64,000 nucleotides of DNA from Streptomyces caelestis. Lineage in GTDB: Bacteria > Actinomycetota > Actinomycetes > Streptomycetales > Streptomycetaceae. Below are positions 6,705 through 15,201 of the stretch, piece after piece; position 1 is the first letter of the stretch; the number at the start of each line of letters is the position of its first letter. The translations under genes and the position numbers were made by a program. The notes below the pieces were generated by a model. The model was not told where the DNA came from. It searched no databases and worked only from the letters and a program-made list of their open reading frames with translations. The DNA is taken from assembly GCF_014205255.1 (NCBI RefSeq), contig NZ_JACHNE010000001.1:5208001-5272000 (forward strand). Reading direction: 5' to 3'.

Positions 6705-7784
6705 TCAGCCGACGACCGTCCAGGTGTCGCCGCCTGTCAGCAGCGCGGCCAGGTCGCCCTTGCCGTGCTGCTCGATCGCGGTGTCCAGCTGGTCGGCCAT
6801 CTGCGTGTCGTAGACGGGCCGGTCGACGGAGCGAAGCACACCGATCGGCGTGTGGTGCAGGGTGTCCGGGTCGGCGAGGCGGGACAGCGCGAACGCCGTG
6901 GTCGGGGACTCGGCGTGCGCGTCGTGGACGAGCACCTGGTCCTCGTTGTCCGGCGTCACCGCGACCACCTTCAGATCACCGGTCACCTGGTCCCGTACGA
7001 CGCCCTTGGCCAGGTCGCTGCCGAAGCGGATCGGCTTGCCGTGCTCCAGCCGGATCACGGCCTCCTCGGCCTGCTGCTTGTCCTTGAGGGCGTCGAAGGC
7101 GCCGTCGTTGAAGATGTTGCAGTTCTGGTAGATCTCGATCAGGGCCGTGCCCTGGTGGGCGGAGGCCTGGCGCAGCACCTCCGTCAGGTGCTTGCGGTCG
7201 GAGTCGACCGTCCGCGCCACGAACGACGCCTCCGCGCCGATCGCCAGCGACACCGGGTTGAAGGGTGCGTCCAGCGAGCCCATCGGCGTCGACTTGGTGA
7301 TCTTGCCGACCTCGGAGGTCGGCGAGTACTGCCCCTTGGTCAGACCGTAGATCCGATTGTTGAACAGCAGGATCTTGAGGTTGACGTTGCGCCGCAGCGC
7401 GTGGATCAGGTGGTTGCCGCCGATGGACAGCGCGTCACCGTCACCCGTGACGACCCACACCGACAGGTCGCGGCGGGAGCTGGCCAGACCCGTGGCGATG
7501 GCCGGGGCGCGACCGTGGATGGAGTGCATCCCGTACGTGTTCATGTAGTACGGGAAGCGGGAGGAGCAGCCGATGCCCGAGACGAAGACGATGTTCTCCT
7601 TCGCCAGCCCCAGCTCGGGCATGAAGCCCTGCACCGCGGCGAGGATGGCGTAGTCGCCGCAGCCGGGACACCAGCGCACTTCCTGATCGGACTTGAAGTC
7701 CTTCATCGACTGCCTGCCCTCGGCCTTGGGGACGAGGGAAAGCGCCTCGATGGTGCCCGTTCCTTGTGTGGACGTCTCAGCCAT
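6705..7784 (-). CDS. korB: 2-oxoacid:ferredoxin oxidoreductase, beta subunit
   Basis: Thiamine-diphosphate and iron-sulfur subunit of 2-oxoglutarate (or related 2-oxoacid):ferredoxin oxidoreductase, which decarboxylates the 2-oxoacid to acyl-CoA and reduces ferredoxin. The 359-residue protein contains Cys39 and Cys42 in RWCPGCGDY, Cys73 in SGIGCSSRFPYY and Cys222 in QNCNIF as cluster ligands. The TPP/Mg motif is GDGDALSIGGNH (114-125) with LFNNRIYG following. Its ATG overlaps the end of the alpha subunit gene by 8 bp, so the subunits are translationally coupled. The gene pair lies about 4.5 kb from the partial nuo operon; reduced ferredoxin is a plausible electron donor there (inference). Confidence 0.95.
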   Translation of the reverse strand: MAETSTQGTGTIEALSLVPKAEGRQSMKDFKSDQEVRWCPGCGDYAILAAVQGFMPELGLAKENIVFVSGIGCSSRFPYYMNTYGMHSIHGRAPAIATGLASSRRDLSVWVVTGDGDALSIGGNHLIHALRRNVNLKILLFNNRIYGLTKGQYSPTSEVGKITKSTPMGSLDAPFNPVSLAIGAEASFVARTVDSDRKHLTEVLRQASAHQGTALIEIYQNCNIFNDGAFDALKDKQQAEEAVIRLEHGKPIRFGSDLAKGVVRDQVTGDLKVVAVTPDNEDQVLVHDAHAESPTTAFALSRLADPDTLHHTPIGVLRSVDRPVYDTQMADQLDTAIEQHGKGDLAALLTGGDTWTVVG

Positions 7785-9705
7785 CGATGGCCTCCTTCAG
7801 AGCCGCGGCGAGCTGCTCCGCCTTGAACGGCATACCGTTGACCTGGTTGTACGACTGAGCGTCCACCAGGTACTTCGCCCGGATGAGCGTGGCGAGCTGC
7901 CCGAGGTTCATCTCGGGGATCACCACCTTGTCGTAACGCCCGAGGACCGCGCCCAGGTTCTTCGGGAAGGGGTTGAGGTGGCGAAGATGCGCCTGCGCGA
8001 TCGACTCCCCGGCCCGGCGCAGCCGCCGCACCGCGGCCGTGATCGGTCCGTACGTCGAGCCCCAGCCCAGGACGAGGGTCCTGGCCTCGTCCGGATCGTC
8101 CACGTCGAGGTCCGGGACCTCGATGCCGTCGATCTTCGCCTGCCGGGTGCGCACCATGAAGTCGTGGTTGGCCGGGGCGTAGGAGATGTTGCCCGTGCCG
8201 TCCTCCTTCTCGATGCCGCCGATCCGGTGCTCCAGACCCGGCGTGCCCGGGATCGCCCACGGGCGGGCCAGCGTCTGCGGGTCGCGCTTGTACGGCCAGA
8301 AGACCTCGGTGCCGTCGTCGAGCGTGTGGTTCGGCCCCTGCGCGAACTGCACCCGCAAGTCAGGCAGCTCCTCCAGGTCCGGAACGCGCCACGGTTCGGA
8401 GCCGTTGGCCAGGTAACCGTCGGACAGCAGGAACACCGGCGTGCGGTACGTCAGCGCGATCCGGGCCGCCTCCAGCGCGGCGTCGAAGCAGTCCGCCGGC
8501 GTCCGGGGCGCGACCACCGGGACCGGAGCCTCGCCATTGCGCCCGTACATCGCCTGGAGCAGGTCCGCCTGCTCCGTCTTGGTGGGCAGACCGGTCGAGG
8601 GGCCACCGCGCTGGATGTCCACGATCAGCAGCGGCAGCTCCAGCGAGACGGCGAGACCGATCGTCTCCGACTTCAGCGCCACACCCGGGCCGCTCGTCGT
8701 GGTCACGGCCAGCGAACCGCCGAAGGCCGCGCCCAGCGCCGCCCCGATACCGGCGATCTCGTCCTCGGCCTGGAAGGTCCGCACGCCGAAGTTCTTGTGC
8801 TTGCTCAGCTCGTGCAGGATGTCCGACGCCGGTGTGATCGGATACGACCCCAGGTAGAGCGGCAGATCCGCCTGCCGGCTCGCGGCGATCAGGCCGTACG
8901 ACAGGGCGAGGTTGCCGGAGATGTTGCGGTAGACACCCGGCGGGAACGCCGTGGCCGCCGGGGCGACCTCGTAGGAGACGGCGAAGTCCTCGGTGGTCTC
9001 GCCGAAGTTCCAGCCGGCCCGGAAGGCGGCGATGTTGGCCGCCGCGATGTCGGGCTTCTTCGCGAACTTCGACCGGAGGAATCTCTCCGTGCCCTCGGTG
9101 GGCCGGTGGTACATCCAGCTCAGCAGGCCCAGCGCGAACATGTTCTTGCTGCGCTCGGCCTCCTTGCGGGTGAGGTCGAACTCCTTGAGCGCCTCCACGG
9201 TGAGCGTGGTCAGCGGCACGGGGTGGACCTGGTAGCCGTCCAGCGACCCGTCCTCCAGCGGACTGGTGGCGTAGCCGACCTTCTGCATCGCGCGCTTGGT
9301 GAACTCGTCCGTGTTGACGATCACCTCGGCACCGCGCGGCAGGTCGCCGATGTTCGCCTTCAGGGCGGCCGGGTTCATCGCCACCAGCACGTTCGGCGCG
9401 TCGCCGGGCGTGAGGATGTCGTGATCGGCGAAGTGCAACTGGAAGGACGACACGCCCGGCAGGGTCCCGGCGGGCGCCCTGATCTCGGCCGGGAAGTTCG
9501 GCAGCGTCGACAGGTCGTTGCCGAACGACGCGGTCTCCGAGGTGAAACGGTCACCGGTGAGCTGCATGCCGTCACCCGAGTCCCCCGCGAACCTGATGAT
9601 CACCCGGTCGAGGCGGCGAACGTCCTTCGCGCCCGCCGCTTTGCGCTGCTCTCCTACGACTGCTTCGTCGGCCTGCTCCGCTGGGCTACTGACCTGGCTG
9701 GTCAC
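7777..9705 (-). CDS. korA: 2-oxoacid:ferredoxin oxidoreductase, fused gamma-alpha subunit
   Basis: 642-residue large subunit in which the gamma domain (about residues 33-200, RFAGDSGDGMQLTGD) is fused ahead of the alpha pyrimidine-binding domain (GSYPITPASDILHELSKH around residue 240, then a CoA- and dimer-contact region). This gamma-alpha fusion with a separate beta subunit is the actinobacterial KorAB layout and lacks the delta (ferredoxin-like) subunit. The substrate is most likely 2-oxoglutarate, by analogy with mycobacterial KorAB. The name korA here is not the plasmid kil-override repressor. It is the first gene of a two-gene operon; its promoter should lie in 9706-9897. Confidence 0.95.
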   Translation of the reverse strand: MTSQVSSPAEQADEAVVGEQRKAAGAKDVRRLDRVIIRFAGDSGDGMQLTGDRFTSETASFGNDLSTLPNFPAEIRAPAGTLPGVSSFQLHFADHDILTPGDAPNVLVAMNPAALKANIGDLPRGAEVIVNTDEFTKRAMQKVGYATSPLEDGSLDGYQVHPVPLTTLTVEALKEFDLTRKEAERSKNMFALGLLSWMYHRPTEGTERFLRSKFAKKPDIAAANIAAFRAGWNFGETTEDFAVSYEVAPAATAFPPGVYRNISGNLALSYGLIAASRQADLPLYLGSYPITPASDILHELSKHKNFGVRTFQAEDEIAGIGAALGAAFGGSLAVTTTSGPGVALKSETIGLAVSLELPLLIVDIQRGGPSTGLPTKTEQADLLQAMYGRNGEAPVPVVAPRTPADCFDAALEAARIALTYRTPVFLLSDGYLANGSEPWRVPDLEELPDLRVQFAQGPNHTLDDGTEVFWPYKRDPQTLARPWAIPGTPGLEHRIGGIEKEDGTGNISYAPANHDFMVRTRQAKIDGIEVPDLDVDDPDEARTLVLGWGSTYGPITAAVRRLRRAGESIAQAHLRHLNPFPKNLGAVLGRYDKVVIPEMNLGQLATLIRAKYLVDAQSYNQVNGMPFKAEQLAAALKEAIDG

Positions 9706-9775
9706 TGAACTGGACCTCCCTCGAGGCGGCTGTCCGGGAGGGCCTTCCCGCAGGCCTTCCCAGGATCAACACTAC

Positions 9776-9802
9776 GACCGCAGAGGTCGCCTTCTGCGGG
9801 TC
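9776..9802 (-). promoter_or_regulatory. Stem-loop upstream of korA
   Basis: GACCGCAGA pairs with TCTGCGGGTC across a 7-8 base loop, 71 bp ahead of the korA start and about 120 bp past the response-regulator stop. It could be that gene's terminator or a 5' leader structure of korAB; the sequence alone does not decide. Confidence 0.4.
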
Positions 9803-9897
9803 ATTCGCATGTTGGACACGACTTTGAGACGATCACCCGCGCTGACTTGTCCTGTTCCGGGCCAGGCGGCCGCTGAGGAATTCAGGTACCTCGCCGG

Positions 9898-10569
9898 TCA
9901 GGAATTCAGGTACGTCAGCACGGCCAGCACCCGGCGGTGGTCCCCCTCGCTCGGGGAGAGCCCCAGCTTCAGGAAGATGTTGCTGACGTGCTTCTCGACC
10001 GCCCCGTCGCTGACCACGAGCTGCCGGGCGATCGCCGAGTTCGTCCGCCCCTCGGCCATCAGCCCCAGCACCTCACGCTCGCGCGGGGTCAGCCCCGCGA
10101 GCACGTCCTGTTTACGGCTGCGGCCCAGCAGCTGCGCGACGACCTCCGGGTCGAGGGCCGTCCCGCCCTCGGCCACCCGCACCACCGCGTCCACGAACTC
10201 ACGCACCTCGGCCACCCGGTCCTTCAGCAGATAGCCGACACCCCGGCTGGACCCCGCGAGCAGCTCCGTGGCGTAACGCTCCTCCACGTACTGCGACAGC
10301 ACCAGCACGCCGAGCCCCGGGTGCGCCTTGCGCAGCTGCACCGCCGCCCGCACCCCCTCGTCGGTGTGCGTCGGCGGCATCCGTACGTCGGCGACCACGA
10401 CGTTTGGCAGCTCGCCCTGCGCGTCCAGCTCCGTGATGGTCTTGATCAGAGCCTCACCGTCACCGACCCCGGCGACGACCTCGTGGCCCCGGTCGGTCAG
10501 CAGCCGGGTCAGGCCCTCCCGGAGCAGCACTGAATCCTCGGCGATGACCACCCGCACCCTGTCCTCCAC
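9898..10569 (-). CDS. NarL/LuxR-family response regulator
   Basis: Two-component response regulator with an N-terminal receiver (VRVVIAEDSVLLREGL; phospho-acceptor Asp61 in VVVADVRMPP; Lys in GYLLKDRV) and a C-terminal LuxR-type helix-turn-helix (LTPREREVLGLMAEGRTNSA and AVEKHVSNIFLKLGL). I prefer the GTG at 10569 (223 residues, normal family length). An ATG at 10593 would add eight residues. Two histidine kinase genes of the matching HisKA_3 class follow upstream on the same strand, so it is their likely phosphate acceptor. The 3' end carries a 24-bp duplication (AGGAATTCAGGTAC at 9876 and 9900), which repeats the last codons after the stop. Confidence 0.9.
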   Translation of the reverse strand: MEDRVRVVIAEDSVLLREGLTRLLTDRGHEVVAGVGDGEALIKTITELDAQGELPNVVVADVRMPPTHTDEGVRAAVQLRKAHPGLGVLVLSQYVEERYATELLAGSSRGVGYLLKDRVAEVREFVDAVVRVAEGGTALDPEVVAQLLGRSRKQDVLAGLTPREREVLGLMAEGRTNSAIARQLVVSDGAVEKHVSNIFLKLGLSPSEGDHRRVLAVLTYLNS

Positions 10570-10593
10570 GATGTTCGGCCCCCACAGCCCCAT

Positions 10594-10864
10594 GTCGCCC
10601 GTCCGCAGCCCACAACGGCTCCGCGCCCACCCGTGCGACGGGTCCAGCATTTCAGGATCGGGCGGGGGATGGGGGTTGGACGGGCTTGTTGTCCGGCGAT
10701 GCGGCCGATTCGGGCGGTGGGGGAGGGCTTCGGAGTGGTGGGGAGGGCTTCGGAGTGGTGGGGAGGGCCGCGGGCGGGGGAGGGCAACGGGCGGAGATCA
10801 GGCCTCGGCACGGCCCTCAGGGGCGGCAGGGGACTTCGCCCCTGCCGCCCCCTTCGACCGAAGG
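10594..10864. other. Intergenic region with a 21-bp direct repeat
   Basis: Between the response regulator and the first kinase the + strand is G-rich. The 21-base unit GAGGGCTTCGGAGTGGTGGG plus G occurs twice back to back near 10724-10765. Apart from the kinase terminator (10820-10851) I see no gene. Confidence 0.5.
10820..10851 (-). terminator. 13-bp perfect stem terminator after the first kinase gene
   Basis: GGGGCGGCAGGGG (10820-10832) and CCCCTGCCGCCCC (10839-10851) form a perfect stem with the six-base loop ACTTCG, 14 bases past the kinase stop codon. Confidence 0.8.
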
Positions 10865-12223
10865 TCACCTCACGTGCGCGCCCCGCCACGGCAGCTCCGC
10901 GGTCACCCGGGTCGGCCCGCCCGCCGGCGAGTCCACCACCAGGATCCCGTCCACCGCGTCCAGCCGCTCCGCCAGCCCCGCCAGCCCGGACCCCCGGGAC
11001 GTGTCGGCCCCGCCCACGCCGTTGTCCACGACCTGCAGCATCAGCCGGTTCCCCGTCCGCCACACCTCTACGCCCGCCCAGGTCGCCCGCGCGTGCTTGC
11101 TGACGTTCTGGAGCAGCTCCGACACCGTGAAGTACGCGATCCCCTCGATGGCCGGCGCCGGCCGCTCCGCCAGGTCGACCTCGACCTGCACCGGCACCCT
11201 GCACCGCGACGCCACCGCCGACAGTGCCGCGTCCAGCCCGCGGTCCGTCAGCACCGCCGGGTGGATCCCCCGGGCCAGGTCCCGCAGCTCCTGCAAGGCC
11301 GTCTTCACCTCACCGTGCGCCTCGTCCACCATCCGCGCGGCCGCCTCCGGATCCTCCTGGAGCTTCTCCTTCGCCAGCCCCAGATCCATGGCCAGCGCCA
11401 CCAGCCGTGCCTGCGCGCCGTCGTGCAGATCCCGCTCGATGCGCCGCAGGTCGGCGGCGGCCGTGTCGACCACGAGGCCCCGGTCCGACTCCAGCTCCAC
11501 CACTCGCGAGGCCAGCCGCGACGGCCCGAGCAGCCCGTGCACCATCAGCCGGTCCACCATCGTCAGCGCCCGCACGATCCACGGCGTGGCGATCGTCAGC
11601 AGCAGACCCACCAGCGCGGTCACCGTGATCTCGAAGGGGTTGTCGAGGTAGACCCGGTGCGTCTCGTCGCCGTACAGCTGCATCCCGTCCTCGCCGGAGT
11701 ACACCAACACCCAGAACCACAGCGGATACGTCAGCAGCGCCCAGCCCAGCACCCAGACGTTCACGGCGACGACGAACGAGAACACCGCCCACGGCAGATG
11801 CAGCACCGCGTACAGCAGGGCCCGCCACGAGGCGCCGCTCTTGAGGACGGCCCCCATCCACGCCATGGCGCCCGGCTTCTTCATCCGCAGCGGCTCCGGG
11901 TCGGCCACCTCCATGCCCAGCAACGTCCGCGCCCGCAGCCGCTCCAGCGCCCCGAGGCCACGGCACCCGGCGAGTGCCGCCGCCAGCACCGGTATGCCGA
12001 GGAACGTCACCAGCAGTCCCGCCCCCAGCGACACCATCGTGACCGCGTAGGTGAACAGCAGGATGCTGATCGGCAGGCTGAGCAGCACGTATCCGAGCTC
12101 GCGCCAGGTGCGGCCCTCGACCGGCGCCCGCAGCGCGGCGGGCAGCCGGTGCCGCCGCTCGGTGCTCCCGGGAAACCCGGGCCTGCCGTCGAGCCCGTAT
12201 CCCTGTCCGTACTCCGTGGCCAT
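10865..12223 (-). CDS. Sensor histidine kinase (HisKA_3 class), copy 1
   Basis: 452-residue membrane histidine kinase. The N-terminal half has four to five hydrophobic segments (VLLSLPISILLFTYAVTMVS, GLLVTFLGIPVLAAALAG, LLYAVLHLPWAVFSFVVAV and others) arranged like the Streptomyces sensor-domain kinases. The DHp helix has the phospho-acceptor in RRIERDLHDGAQARLVAL. The ATPase domain has the N-box SELLQNVSKHARA and G-boxes DNGVGGAD and GSGLAGLAERLDAV. I chose the ATG at 12223, preceded by GAGAAGGA. It is a close paralogue of the next kinase gene (long identical blocks around the H- and N-boxes), while only one response regulator is present. Confidence 0.9.
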   Translation of the reverse strand: MATEYGQGYGLDGRPGFPGSTERRHRLPAALRAPVEGRTWRELGYVLLSLPISILLFTYAVTMVSLGAGLLVTFLGIPVLAAALAGCRGLGALERLRARTLLGMEVADPEPLRMKKPGAMAWMGAVLKSGASWRALLYAVLHLPWAVFSFVVAVNVWVLGWALLTYPLWFWVLVYSGEDGMQLYGDETHRVYLDNPFEITVTALVGLLLTIATPWIVRALTMVDRLMVHGLLGPSRLASRVVELESDRGLVVDTAAADLRRIERDLHDGAQARLVALAMDLGLAKEKLQEDPEAAARMVDEAHGEVKTALQELRDLARGIHPAVLTDRGLDAALSAVASRCRVPVQVEVDLAERPAPAIEGIAYFTVSELLQNVSKHARATWAGVEVWRTGNRLMLQVVDNGVGGADTSRGSGLAGLAERLDAVDGILVVDSPAGGPTRVTAELPWRGAHVR

Positions 12224-12348
12224 CGGCGTCGTCCTTCTCCTCGTCCTGCGGCTGTTCCCTCGTACCTCCACCCTGCTCCGCCGCAGGTAGGCGAACCATG
12301 GAGTCCGTCGGCGTCTTGGACGGGGGGTTTTCCCCACCCCGCGCGTGC

Positions 12349-12474
12349 GTCCACCGTCCTTGGGCCTGCGGCCACCGTCCTTGGGCCTGCGGCCACTGGT
12401 CTTGGGCCTGCGGCCACCGTCCTTGGGCCTGCGGCCATTGGTCTTGGGCCTGCGGCCACTGGTCTTGCGTCTGC
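12349..12474. repeat. Six tandem copies of a 21-bp unit
   Basis: Six head-to-tail copies of a 21-base unit, consensus GGCCACCGTCCTTGGGCCTG plus C; copies alternate between CACCGTCC and CACTGGTC variants. It lies in the 481-bp gap between the two kinase genes. In one minus-strand frame it would read as a seven-residue repeat (AAGPRTV), but no start signal or codon bias supports a gene. It looks like a minisatellite. Confidence 0.85.
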
Positions 12475-12588
12475 GGGGCTTTGCTCCGCGTCTGTGGTCA
12501 GGGCCCGGCGCTGCGGCCGGGGGCCCGGCGCAGGCGTCCGCCGGCCTTGCGTCTGCGGGCTTCGCCTCGCTCTGCGGCCACGGGCCGC

Positions 12589-12670
12589 GCTGCGGTCAGG
12601 GCCCCCGCGCCTCCCGTCACCGACCCCGCGCTGCGGTCAGGGCCCCCGCGCTTCCCGTCACCGACCCCGC
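12589..12670. repeat. Two tandem copies of a 41-bp unit
   Basis: A 41-base unit starting GCTGCGGTCAGGGCCCCCGC occurs twice in direct succession with a single C/T difference. The surrounding 12480-12700 is low-complexity GC-rich sequence with further partial copies (CTGCGG, GGGCCC runs). Both repeat arrays lie downstream of the second kinase gene. Confidence 0.75.
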
Positions 12671-12704
12671 GCCTGCGGCGTCAGGCACTGGTGGGCGGCA
12701 GGAC

Positions 12705-13925
12705 CTAGCGGTTGTCCGCGCCGGAGGCGTCCGTGCGGTCGCGCCAGGGCAGTTCCGCCGTGACCGTCGTGGGGCCGCCCTCGGGTGACTCCAGGACGAA
12801 CAGCCCGTCGACGGCGTCCAGCCGCTCGGCCAGGCCCTTCATCCCCGTACCGCCGTCGAGACTCGCGCCGCCGCGGCCGTCGTCCCACACCTGTATGAGC
12901 AGCCGGTCGTTCGTCCGCCACACATCCACCGACGCCGACCTCGCCGCGCTGTGCTTGCTGACGTTCTGGAGCAGCTCCGAGACGGTGAAGTAGGCGATGC
13001 CCTCGATGGCCGCGGCCGGCCGTGCCGGCAGGTCGACCGTCACCTTGACCGGGACCGTGCAGCGCGAGGAGACCGCGGACAGGGCCGCGTCCAGCCCGCG
13101 GTCGGTCAGGACCGCCGGGTGGATGCCACGGGCCAGGTCGCGCAGCTCCTGGAGCGCCAGCTTCACCTCGCCGTGCGCCTCCTCGACCATCGCCGCCGCC
13201 GCGTCGGGATCCTCGAGAACCTTCTCCTTCGCCAGGCCCAGCCCCATGGCCAGGTTGACCAGCCGGGCCTGCGCCCCGTCGTGCAGATCCCGTTCGATGC
13301 GCCGCAGGTCGGCGGCCGCCGTGTCGACCACGACCCCCCGGTCGGACTCCAGTTCGGCGATGCGCCGCTCCAGCTCGTCGGAGGGCGACAGCAGCCCGCG
13401 CACCATGGCCCGGTCGGCGTTGGCCATGCCCCGCGCGATGAACGGCAGCACCGGCCACAGCACGAACAGCGAGGTCAGTGTGATGGTGAAGGTGAGGACA
13501 CCCCACGGCAGCCGGATGAACTCGTACAGCACCGTGCGCCAGCCCACCGGGTCCTTCAGCGACATCCACAGCCGCGGGAGCAAGCCGCCCGAGCCGCGCA
13601 GCGGCAACCGGCTCGGTTCGTCCACCCGCACCCCGAGCAGCGCCCTGGCCCTCGCCCGCTCCATCCGGCCCAGCAGCCGCGCGCCCATGAGTCCGGCCGC
13701 GATCAGCGGGAACCCGATCACCGTGATCGTCAGCCCGAAGCTGGTGAACAGGACCGTCACGACGTAGGTGAATCCGAGCAGCGCGACCGGAAGGTTCGCC
13801 AGGAGGTGCGCGATCTCCTTCCAGGTGTGCCGGTCATAGGCGAGACGGGGCGGCGGCGGACGGTCGTCCTGCCTGGCCGCCGACGTGGCCGTGCTCGTGC
13901 CGGAGGGCGGGATGCGTTCGGTCAT
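12705..13925 (-). CDS. Sensor histidine kinase (HisKA_3 class), copy 2
   Basis: 406-residue paralogue of the preceding kinase. It has the same plan: membrane sensor part (LLANLPVALLGFTYVVTVLF, GLTITVIGFPLIAAGLMGAR, TFTITLTSLFVLWPVLPFIA), DHp RRIERDLHDGAQARLVNLAM with the phospho-accepting His, and ATPase N-box SELLQNVSKHSA with G-boxes DDGRGGA and GTGMKGLAERLDAV. The sensor halves of the two kinases differ much more than the catalytic halves, so they may read different signals into the same response regulator (inference). The repeat-filled gap and a separate terminator for copy 1 suggest the two kinases are not strictly one transcript. Confidence 0.9.
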   Translation of the reverse strand: MTERIPPSGTSTATSAARQDDRPPPPRLAYDRHTWKEIAHLLANLPVALLGFTYVVTVLFTSFGLTITVIGFPLIAAGLMGARLLGRMERARARALLGVRVDEPSRLPLRGSGGLLPRLWMSLKDPVGWRTVLYEFIRLPWGVLTFTITLTSLFVLWPVLPFIARGMANADRAMVRGLLSPSDELERRIAELESDRGVVVDTAAADLRRIERDLHDGAQARLVNLAMGLGLAKEKVLEDPDAAAAMVEEAHGEVKLALQELRDLARGIHPAVLTDRGLDAALSAVSSRCTVPVKVTVDLPARPAAAIEGIAYFTVSELLQNVSKHSAARSASVDVWRTNDRLLIQVWDDGRGGASLDGGTGMKGLAERLDAVDGLFVLESPEGGPTTVTAELPWRDRTDASGADNR

Positions 13926-14188
13926 ATGCGTCAGCGTGCCCGGCGGCGGGCAGCCGCGCCATGAGGCAGACCGCCAGGATGAACTGAGGTAAACCCCACC
14001 CCCGCGTGCCAGGGCGTGACGGGCTGCTTACCCTGCCTTTATCAGGGCCTAGACTCCCGTGCGTACAGATCGTCGAACGGCGGCGTCCGTTGTTCGTCGA
14101 ACGGCGGCGTCCGTAGTCCCCGGCCGTGCCCCGGAGCCGCGGAACCGTCGCAGGATCCAGTCCGAGTTTCAGGGAGCGAGGGACGGAC
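13926..14188. other. Divergent promoter region, kinase 2 / nuo operon
   Basis: This 263-bp gap must carry promoters for kinase copy 2 (minus) and the nuo operon (plus). The unit CGAACGGCGGCGTCCGT occurs twice in tandem at about 14073-14112, separated by TGTT; this direct repeat could be a regulator-binding array for the operon. Otherwise no gene is seen. Confidence 0.45.
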
Positions 14189-14596
14189 GTGCCGGAACCG
14201 ACCGTCGTCACCACGACCGTCGTCGCGGCGGACTACTTCCAGTCCTATTCGGTCGTCGGCCTGCTCGCCGTCGTCGGCGTGCTGTTCGTCGCCGTCGCCT
14301 TCGGGGCCGGCCGTCTGCTGCGGCCCGTGGTCCCCACACCCGAGAAGCTCCTGACGTACGAGTGCGGCGTCGACCCCGTCGGCGAAGGCTGGGCCCACAC
14401 CCAGGTCCGCTACTACGTCTACGCCTTCCTCTACGTGATCTTCGCCGTCGACTCGATCTTCCTGTTCCCCTGGGCGACCGTCTTCGCAGCCCCCGGCTAC
14501 GGCGCGACGACCCTGGTGGAGATGTTCATCTTCCTCGGCTTCCTGGCCGTGGGCCTGCTCTACGCATACAAGAAGGGCGTGCTGGCATGGACGTGA
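14189..14596 (+). CDS. nuoA: NADH-quinone oxidoreductase-like subunit A
   Basis: 135-residue three-helix membrane subunit at the junction of the membrane and peripheral arms of complex I. It shows the family text LTYECGVDPVGEGWAHTQVRYYVYAFLYVIFAVDSIFLFPW, including the conserved C-G in the first loop and the F..VD.E/S-type acid in helix 2. I chose the GTG at 14189 (preceded by AGGGAC), because the region upstream is not NuoA-like. It is the first gene of an operon with ten tightly overlapping cistrons. Confidence 0.92.
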   Translation: MPEPTVVTTTVVAADYFQSYSVVGLLAVVGVLFVAVAFGAGRLLRPVVPTPEKLLTYECGVDPVGEGWAHTQVRYYVYAFLYVIFAVDSIFLFPWATVFAAPGYGATTLVEMFIFLGFLAVGLLYAYKKGVLAWT

Positions 14597-15201
14597 CCCC
14601 CTCCAGCCCCGAGCCCGTGCTGCTTCCGGAGCCGAAGCGGCTCGGCGCCCTCGCGCGTCTCGCGCCCGAGCCGATGAAGGTGATCCTGAACTGGGGCCGC
14701 CGTTACTCGCTCTGGGTCTTCAACTTCGGTCTCGCCTGCTGCGCGATCGAGTTCATCGCGGCGTCGATGGCCCGGCACGACTTCATCCGGCTCGGCGTCA
14801 TCCCCTTCGCGCCGGGCCCGCGCCAGGCCGACCTGATGGTGGTCTCCGGCACGGTCACGGACAAGATGGCCCCGGCGGTGAAGCGCCTCTACGAGCAGAT
14901 GCCGGAACCCAAGTACGTCATCTCCTTCGGCGCGTGCAGCAACTGCGGCGGCCCCTACTGGGACTCGTACTCCGTCACCAAGGGCGTCGACCAGATCATC
15001 CCCGTCGACGTCTACGTCCCCGGCTGCCCGCCCCGGCCCGAGGCGCTGCTCCAGGGCATCCTGAAGCTCCAGGAGAAGATCGCCCGCGAGTCGCTGGGGG
15101 ATCGGTACGGCACGGCTCGGCCCTCGGCGGCGGCGCTGCAGAGCGGCCTGGTGCGACCGCCGGCCCCGGCCTCCGACTCGACGCCGGGGGAGGGACGATG
15201 A
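14587..15201 (+). CDS. nuoB: NADH-quinone oxidoreductase-like subunit B
   Basis: 204-residue peripheral-arm subunit that carries cluster N2, the last iron-sulfur centre before quinone. The four cluster ligands are visible: Cys51 and Cys52 in GLACCAIEF, Cys117 in SFGACSNCGG and Cys147 in YVPGCPPRPEAL. The C-terminal 35 residues are Ala/Pro-rich beyond the usual end. Its start overlaps nuoA by 10 bp. In a normal complex, N2 sits next to NuoD, which this operon does not encode. Confidence 0.95.
   Translation: MDVTPSSPEPVLLPEPKRLGALARLAPEPMKVILNWGRRYSLWVFNFGLACCAIEFIAASMARHDFIRLGVIPFAPGPRQADLMVVSGTVTDKMAPAVKRLYEQMPEPKYVISFGACSNCGGPYWDSYSVTKGVDQIIPVDVYVPGCPPRPEALLQGILKLQEKIARESLGDRYGTARPSAAALQSGLVRPPAPASDSTPGEGR

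Noticed and set aside
7777..9705. korA as a plasmid kil-override repressor
   Set aside because: The protein is 642 residues with gamma and alpha 2-oxoacid ferredoxin oxidoreductase domains; only the name coincides.
12349..12474. Possible CRISPR array
   Set aside because: Units are 21 bp and head-to-tail without spacers, and no cas genes are nearby; it is a minisatellite.
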